Assembly: GCF_021021415.1 (NCBI RefSeq)
Contig: NZ_JAINWJ010000030.1
Span: forward strand, 1-64,000
Length of the DNA stretch: 64,000 bases
Direction: 5' to 3'
DNA from: Martelella mediterranea
Lineage (GTDB): Bacteria > Pseudomonadota > Alphaproteobacteria > Rhizobiales > Rhizobiaceae
Part shown: positions 59,295-64,000 of the stretch, piece after piece
Layout: each line of letters starts with the position of its first letter
How positions within the stretch are numbered: the stretch's first letter is position 1
Program-made: the position numbers and the translations under genes
Notes under the pieces: model-generated
The model's database searches: none
Seen by the model: only the letters and a program-made list of their open reading frames with translations
Told to the model about the DNA's origin: nothing

Positions 59295-59951
59295 TCAGTC
59301 GTTCTCGGGACTAGACTGGCCCTTGGGCCGCGACGAGCCATCACCTATTGCATCGTGCGCCTCCTTCAGGATATTCCAGCCACCCTTGAGCACGATGCCG
59401 CCAACCAGCAACCCGATGATTAGGTCAGGCAGCGGGGACGCGAAGAACATGACCGCGGCACCCGACGCGACAATGCCGGCGTTCGCCAGCATATCGTTCG
59501 TCGTAAAGATCCAGGACGCTTTGAGATGCACACCTCGATCCCGATGCGACCGCAGCAGTTTTAAGCAAACTACATTAAGCGCGGCATTGGCGAGAGCCGT
59601 GACGATCATGGCGAGGCCGATTGGCTCGGCACCCACGAAGAAACGGCGAAGCACCTCCACGAACAATGCAAGTCCAAAGGCGATCAGAAGCAAACCCGAA
59701 AGACGCGCCACTCGCACCTTTGCCACGATCGTCCGGCCGACGGCATAAAGGCTGACGGCATAAACGCCGGCATCTCCCAAATTATCCAGGGCGGCACCCA
59801 AGAGACCTGTCGAGTCTGCGATAACGCCGACGACACCGGCCACGATCACCTGCAAGAAGTTTATGGCAAGAACCCAGATAAGAGTCCTGCGTTCGGCGGC
59901 ATTGCTCGCGTCAAGCTCGATTTCACCTTCTTCTTGTTGTTTTTCACTCAT
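59295..59951 (-). CDS. CDF-like cation transporter of the lead-type operon
   Basis: A 218-residue membrane protein with six helices of the cation diffusion facilitator type (LGAALDNLGDAGVYAVSLYA and TTNDMLANAGIVASGA carry the metal-binding Asp/Asn). It has no C-terminal cytoplasmic domain. The start MSEKQQEE has GGAAA upstream. It is the last gene of the leftward operon with uppP, ccdA, lspA and the ATPase. It resembles the transporter at 48 kb only in fold. Confidence 0.85.
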   Translation of the reverse strand: MSEKQQEEGEIELDASNAAERRTLIWVLAINFLQVIVAGVVGVIADSTGLLGAALDNLGDAGVYAVSLYAVGRTIVAKVRVARLSGLLLIAFGLALFVEVLRRFFVGAEPIGLAMIVTALANAALNVVCLKLLRSHRDRGVHLKASWIFTTNDMLANAGIVASGAAVMFFASPLPDLIIGLLVGGIVLKGGWNILKEAHDAIGDGSSRPKGQSSPEND

Positions 59952-59974
59952 ACACGTTTCCGATATTTTGCATC

Positions 59975-60847
59975 TCAAGTGAAATAGCCCAAAGCAACCG
60001 CCCAGATGAGTACGATACCGAGAACACCTCGGTAAATAACAAACGGCCAGGCGGAAAAACGCTCGAGAACGCGCATCAGCCCCCAAATCGCACAGAACGC
60101 GGAAATAGAAGCCACGACGAGCCCGACAAGAAGTAGTGACCAGCCGTCGGCGGAAAGCTGCACTTTGTGGAGTTCCCAGAGCTCCTTGAAGCCAGCCAGG
60201 GCGATTGCCGGCAGGCCAAGAAGGAATGAGAACCGCGCCGCCTCATCTCGCTTCAGGCCGAGGGCGAGCGCCGCAGTCAAAGTCGAGCCTGAACGCGAAA
60301 CGCCAGGAATCAGCGCTCCGATTTGAGCAATTCCCACGATCATTGCATCGATGGCCGATGTGTTCTCAAGCGTTCGTCGGTGCCGGGCAAAAATCTCCGC
60401 GAGCGCCAGGAGGACAGCCATGACGATGCACGCCCAGCCGATGACTTCGAGAGTACGAAGCGGCGAGCCGCACGCGTTCAACGCTCCAGACAAGGAAAGG
60501 CCGGCAATACCGATCGGGATCGTGGCAAGGAGAATTCCGACCGAGAAGCGGAAGTGTCGATCTCGGAAATCCCGATTTGCGACGGCACGCAGCGAATTGG
60601 TGGCTAGTTGGCTCACGTCGCTCCAGAAATAACTGACGACTGCAGTAAGCGCTGCAAGCTGCATGGCGGCTGAAAAGGCTGAGCCAGGATCCTGCCAACC
60701 GAGCAGCGCAGGCACGATCCGCATATGGGCGGTCGAAGAGATCGGTAGCAACTCGGTGATGCCTTGGACAAGTCCGAGCAGGGCGACCTTGCCATAGCCT
60801 AGCGCCACGAATCCGGTGTCGACGCCTTGAGTACACGCTCCCGTCAT
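59975..60847 (-). CDS. uppP: Undecaprenyl-diphosphatase (UppP/BacA; PbrB-like)
   Basis: A 290-residue membrane phosphatase with QGITELLPISSTAHM and PGVSRSGSTLTAALALG, the two catalytic motifs of the UppP family. The normal role is recycling of undecaprenyl phosphate. In Pb(II) operons a copy (PbrB) releases phosphate into the periplasm to precipitate exported lead. GGGAG 6 bases upstream fixes the start at MTGACTQG. Its place with lspA and a CadA-like ATPase supports the lead role here. Confidence 0.9.
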   Translation of the reverse strand: MTGACTQGVDTGFVALGYGKVALLGLVQGITELLPISSTAHMRIVPALLGWQDPGSAFSAAMQLAALTAVVSYFWSDVSQLATNSLRAVANRDFRDRHFRFSVGILLATIPIGIAGLSLSGALNACGSPLRTLEVIGWACIVMAVLLALAEIFARHRRTLENTSAIDAMIVGIAQIGALIPGVSRSGSTLTAALALGLKRDEAARFSFLLGLPAIALAGFKELWELHKVQLSADGWSLLLVGLVVASISAFCAIWGLMRVLERFSAWPFVIYRGVLGIVLIWAVALGYFT

Positions 60848-60965
60848 TCTGGCTCCCGGTTGTTGCGCGGCGCGGGCGCGCCCCGATGAATCACGCGCCA
60901 AAGTTCGGCGGGGGTTCTGAAGCCGACTGACGAGTCGCAGCAATTCGCGGCAGCCAGCGAGTCCC

Positions 60966-61700
60966 TCAACCGATCGCTCCCAGCATCGGAAACGTCATCA
61001 GCATCCAAATGGCGATCTCCTGCAACCTCCCGGTCATCATCAAAACGCCGACGCCGATCATGACCGCACCACCGCCGATGTTCAGCGCGGCACCGACGCG
61101 GCGCATGCGCTTCAATGCGGCTGCCGCGTTTCCCATGAAGAGGGCCGTGAGGAGAAACGGCACACCGAGGCCGAGGCCGTAAGTTCCGAGAAGAATCGCG
61201 CCGTTGCCTGATGACGTCGCGGTTACCGTGAGGATGGAGCCCAATACCGGGCCAATGCAGGGCGTCCAGCCGAAGGCAAAGGCGACACCCAGCAGGAAGG
61301 CGCCGACCGGTCCATTGACCTGGCGCGGTCCGTTCCATCGGCGGTCGGTCATGAGTATCGGGAGGCGAAGGAGCCCCGTCATCGCCAAACCGAAGACAAT
61401 GACCAGAGCTCCGCCGATCAGGTTGGTTTCCATCTGGAAGCGTTGGAGAAGGCCGCCGAGGGCCATCGCGCTGACTCCAAGCAGCACGAATATGGTCGTG
61501 AACCCGAGCACGAACAGCAGCGCAGGGCGGAAGATGTGAAGCCGGGATACCGCATCACTGCTGCCGGTCGTGCCGGCGCCACCAGCGACATAGGACAGGT
61601 AGCCCGGCACGAGCGGCAGGACGCAGGGTGAAAGGAAGGAGATAGCGCCGGCAGCGGCCGCTGTCGCCAGCCCGAGCAACGATATTTCCAGCGCCGCCAT
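60966..61700 (-). CDS. ccdA: CcdA-type cytochrome c biogenesis/thiol transport protein
   Basis: A 244-residue membrane protein with six helices. Conserved cysteines sit in FLSPCVLPLVPG and WTPCIGPVLG, the pair that carries electrons across the membrane in CcdA/DsbD proteins. It starts 3 bp after lspA. In this operon it may supply reducing power to periplasmic thiols attacked by lead or other soft metals; this is inference. Confidence 0.9.
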   Translation of the reverse strand: MAALEISLLGLATAAAAGAISFLSPCVLPLVPGYLSYVAGGAGTTGSSDAVSRLHIFRPALLFVLGFTTIFVLLGVSAMALGGLLQRFQMETNLIGGALVIVFGLAMTGLLRLPILMTDRRWNGPRQVNGPVGAFLLGVAFAFGWTPCIGPVLGSILTVTATSSGNGAILLGTYGLGLGVPFLLTALFMGNAAAALKRMRRVGAALNIGGGAVMIGVGVLMMTGRLQEIAIWMLMTFPMLGAIG

Positions 61701-61702
61701 GC

Positions 61703-62263
61703 TCAGCGCTTCCCGTTGCTAAGCGGCTCCTGCGTGCGAAGCACCGGTTGGGTCGAAAAAAGCGATCCAGCCAGGAGCAGCGCGACGCCAATGCTGATTG
61801 CAACATCCGCCATGTTGAAGGTCGGCCAATGCCAGTTGCCTATGTGAAAATCGAGAAAGTCTGTCACCGCGCCTTGATGCACGCGGTCAACGATGTTGCC
61901 GGCGGCGCCGCCGGCGATCAAACCGAGAGCCGTTGCTTCAATGGTCCTGCGGGTCCGCATTGCCCAAACGAGAAGACCGACCGTGATCGCCACTTTGATC
62001 CCGGCCAACACCAACGGATGCTCGAGGAAGACATCTTGGAACATCCCGAAGCTGACTCCGGTGTTGAAGCCGAGCGTCAGGTTGAAAAAGGGCACAACCT
62101 CGATCACGCGTGGCGGGACCATGACGGCATTTATGATCAACCACTTCGTAGCAACGTCGAAAAGAAGCGCGGCCACAAATGCGCCGCCAACCCATATCGC
62201 GATATTTCTAGCGGGACGTTCGGCCACGATGATTCCTTGTGTTCTTCGGGTTCTGATCGGCAT
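61703..62263 (-). CDS. lspA: Lipoprotein signal peptidase (LspA; PbrC-like)
   Basis: A 186-residue aspartic protease of the inner membrane with four helices. Catalytic Asp residues are in GGAAGNIVDRV and FNMADVAISIG. The usual role is removal of lipoprotein signals; in Cupriavidus lead resistance the paralogue PbrC accompanies PbrB. A shorter start than the one chosen is possible, as no strong ribosome binding site is visible. It lies 46 bp after the ATPase gene. Confidence 0.9.
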   Translation of the reverse strand: MPIRTRRTQGIIVAERPARNIAIWVGGAFVAALLFDVATKWLIINAVMVPPRVIEVVPFFNLTLGFNTGVSFGMFQDVFLEHPLVLAGIKVAITVGLLVWAMRTRRTIEATALGLIAGGAAGNIVDRVHQGAVTDFLDFHIGNWHWPTFNMADVAISIGVALLLAGSLFSTQPVLRTQEPLSNGKR

Positions 62264-62308
62264 TTCTGTCGTCAGCGGCCGCCCCAATACAGGGCGGCCG
62301 CTATTGGC

Positions 62309-64000
62309 TCAATGCGCAGTTGCAGGGCGAGCCACAGTGGAATGCTGGCGCTCCTGTGCTCGAACCTTTGCGCCGCCGACTGGGCCACCATCTCTCTGGC
62401 GCTGTTCCCGATTGAGGAGCCGCAAACCGTTGAGAACGACCAGCAGGGAGGCCCCAACATCGGCGGCGATCGCGCCCCAAAGGGATGCGAGACCGATCAC
62501 CGTCAGCACTGTGAACAACAGCTTCACGGCGATCGAGAAGGCGATATTCTGCCGAATGACGGCGAGCGTGGCTCGTGAATGGCGCACGAGCCAGGGAAGT
62601 CTGGAGAGGTCGTCCGACATCAGGGCGACGTCTGCCGTTTCGATGGCTGCGTCGCTCCCCATTGCGCCCATGGCAATGCCGAGATTGGCGCGGCCCATGG
62701 CAGGGGCGTCATTGACCCCGTCACCCACCATGGCGACGACGCCATAGCGCCGAACCAGGTCCTCGACGGCCGTGACCTTGTCGCCGGGCAGAAGTTCCGC
62801 GCGAACTTCATCAATGCCGGTCTGCTTGGCAATCGCCTCGGCGGTGGCCCGATTGTCGCCTGTCAGCATCACCACTTTTTCCACGCCCGCCCGATGCAGC
62901 GCGGTGACGATATCCTTGGCTTCAGCCCTCACAGCATCGGCAACAGCGATCAGTCCCCAGACTTCCTGGCCGTCGCCAACGGCGACAATGGTCCGGCCAG
63001 CGCCGGAAAGTGTGTCGGCGCGTTCCAGGATGGCCGGTGAGCCGACCGCGCGTTCATCGAGGTAGCGGCGTGACCCAAGCCAGACTTCGCGACCGGAGAC
63101 GCGGCCGGTCATGCCGCGACCCGTGATGGCCTGGACGGCCTCGGCCGGTTGTGCGGCAATGCCGTTTTCTGTTGCCCTCGCCAAAATAGCGCGGGCGATG
63201 GGGTGCTCGCTGCGCGCCTCGAGGGCTGCTGCTAACCGAAGAAGGTCATCCTCGTTTCGGCTGCCGAGCGCCAAGATCTCCACGACCTGAGGACGTCCTT
63301 CGGTGAGCGTCCCCGTCTTGTCCATGGCGATTGCTTTCAAGCGCGCCGGCGTCTCGAGATGGACGCCGCCTTTCACCAACACGCCCTGCTTCGCAGCTCC
63401 CGCAAGGGCAGCCACAATGGTCACGGGCGTCGAGATGACAAGGGCGCAGGGGCAGGCGATCACGAGCAATACGAGGGCGCGATAGAACCAAACCTCCCAG
63501 CCACCACCGAGCAACAGCGGCGGCACCAAAAAAACGGCTATCGCGAGCGCCATAACGACGGGCGTATAGACGCGTGCAAATTTCTCGACCCACTGCTCGC
63601 TGGGAGCCCGCCGGCCCTGCGCGGAGCCGACCATGCGGATGATCTGCGCGAGCGTGGTATCGCTTGACGCCTTGGTGGTCACGACGTCCAGCGCGCCTTC
63701 GCCGTTGATGGTGCCTGCAAAAACGTCGTCTCCTTCCGATTTGAAGACCGGGACGCTTTCGCCGGTGATCGGTGCCTGGTTGACCTCACTCTCTCCGGCG
63801 GCCACACGGCCGTCGAGCGGTACTTTATCGCCAGGTCGAATAATGATGTGCGAACCGACACGGACTTCGGCTGCCGGCACGTCTCTCTCCGTGCCGTCTT
63901 CAAGCATGATGCGCGCGGTCGGCGGCGCGAGCTCCATCAGGGCCGCCACGGCCCGCCGCGCTCGGCCGAGGCTCCAGGCCTCGAGAGCAAGGGCGAGCGC
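62309..64000 (-). CDS. P1B-type Zn/Cd/Pb ATPase, partial (CadA/ZntA/PbrA-like)
   Basis: The last 563 residues of a metal-exporting ATPase; the frame is open to the right window edge, so the N-terminal metal-binding domain and the first helices are missing. Seen are TGESVPV, CPCALVISTPVTI, DKTGTLTEG, SEHPIA, MLTGDN and [13 protein letters not shown] followed by ALVISTP marks the Zn/Cd/Pb group rather than copper pumps. It leads the lspA-ccdA-uppP-CDF genes, which makes Pb(II) the most likely main substrate. A regulator of the PbrR type would be expected just beyond the edge. Confidence 0.93.
   Translation of the reverse strand, partial: ALALALEAWSLGRARRAVAALMELAPPTARIMLEDGTERDVPAAEVRVGSHIIIRPGDKVPLDGRVAAGESEVNQAPITGESVPVFKSEGDDVFAGTINGEGALDVVTTKASSDTTLAQIIRMVGSAQGRRAPSEQWVEKFARVYTPVVMALAIAVFLVPPLLLGGGWEVWFYRALVLLVIACPCALVISTPVTIVAALAGAAKQGVLVKGGVHLETPARLKAIAMDKTGTLTEGRPQVVEILALGSRNEDDLLRLAAALEARSEHPIARAILARATENGIAAQPAEAVQAITGRGMTGRVSGREVWLGSRRYLDERAVGSPAILERADTLSGAGRTIVAVGDGQEVWGLIAVADAVRAEAKDIVTALHRAGVEKVVMLTGDNRATAEAIAKQTGIDEVRAELLPGDKVTAVEDLVRRYGVVAMVGDGVNDAPAMGRANLGIAMGAMGSDAAIETADVALMSDDLSRLPWLVRHSRATLAVIRQNIAFSIAVKLLFTVLTVIGLASLWGAIAADVGASLLVVLNGLRLLNREQRQRDGGPVGGAKVRAQERQHSTVARPATAH

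Overview
This 64-kb, GC-rich stretch is almost entirely accessory DNA and most likely comes from an alphaproteobacterium. The main reason is the conjugation module: its gene set and order (DUF2274, TrbI-G-F-L, TrbK-alt, TrbJ-E-D-C-B, CopG, TraG, DUF3363 relaxase, lytic transglycosylase, DUF736, S26 peptidase, DUF2840, ParA, RepA, AlpA-like HTH, DUF2285/DUF6499) is the backbone of a family of integrative and conjugative elements (ICEs) known mainly from Rhizobiales and Sphingomonadales. No integrase, tRNA gene or element end is visible, so the borders lie outside the window or cannot be recognised.

Region 1 (about 1-24 kb) is a stress and metal island. It opens with an arginine deiminase operon (arcD-arcA-arcB, minus strand; arcB is cut by the window edge and may be broken). 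Next come a plus-strand group (GlgX debranching enzyme, an SDR dehydrogenase, a type II P-type cation ATPase) and a minus-strand operon (frameshifted YHS protein, cyclopropane fatty acid synthase, archaeal-type glyceraldehyde-3-phosphate dehydrogenase, CBS-BON protein, alpha-glucan phosphorylase). Together these could make ATP from arginine and glycogen and protect the membrane when respiration stops. A minus-strand metal operon follows: a Cys-rich ECF sigma factor, a tiny Cys-rich protein, a P1B ATPase with a CPD motif, a DUF2933 protein, an ICMT-like methyltransferase and a YjdF-like membrane protein. A PPK2 kinase, a DMT exporter, a second Cys-rich ECF sigma factor and a small exported protein preceded by a perfect FNR/FixK-type box complete the region.

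Region 2 (about 24.2-58 kb) is the conjugative backbone, interrupted by two metal cargo inserts. Insert A (about 34.8-45.5 kb, between trbB and copG) is a copper module. It has a CueR-like regulator, cytochrome c and multicopper oxidase on one strand, and a DUF305 protein, a glutaredoxin-MauE fusion, an APC permease, CopA, a second multicopper oxidase and a Rossmann-fold oxidoreductase on the other. Three promoters with 19-bp spacers and CTGGAA-type dyads, plus a fourth related dyad, suggest a local copper regulon. Insert B (about 48.2-49.4 kb, between traG and the relaxase gene) is a divergent MerR/CDF pair for a divalent metal. The non-coding stretch between the relaxase and transglycosylase genes has four copies of a CAATGTGCG motif and an 11-bp inverted repeat and is a good oriT candidate. 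repA contains three 17-bp direct repeats that resemble iterons. The DUF6499 and DUF2285 reading frames overlap in a +1 arrangement like that of the frameshift-produced ICE activator FseA.

Region 3 (58-64 kb) holds an IS110-family transposase and a lead-type resistance operon read leftwards from beyond the window end: a CadA/ZntA/PbrA-like ATPase (partial), LspA, CcdA, UppP and a CDF-like transporter. The UppP plus LspA pairing matches the PbrB/PbrC arrangement of known Pb(II) systems.

No rRNA, tRNA or CRISPR array was found. All calls come from reading the sequence and recalling protein families; no database search was run.
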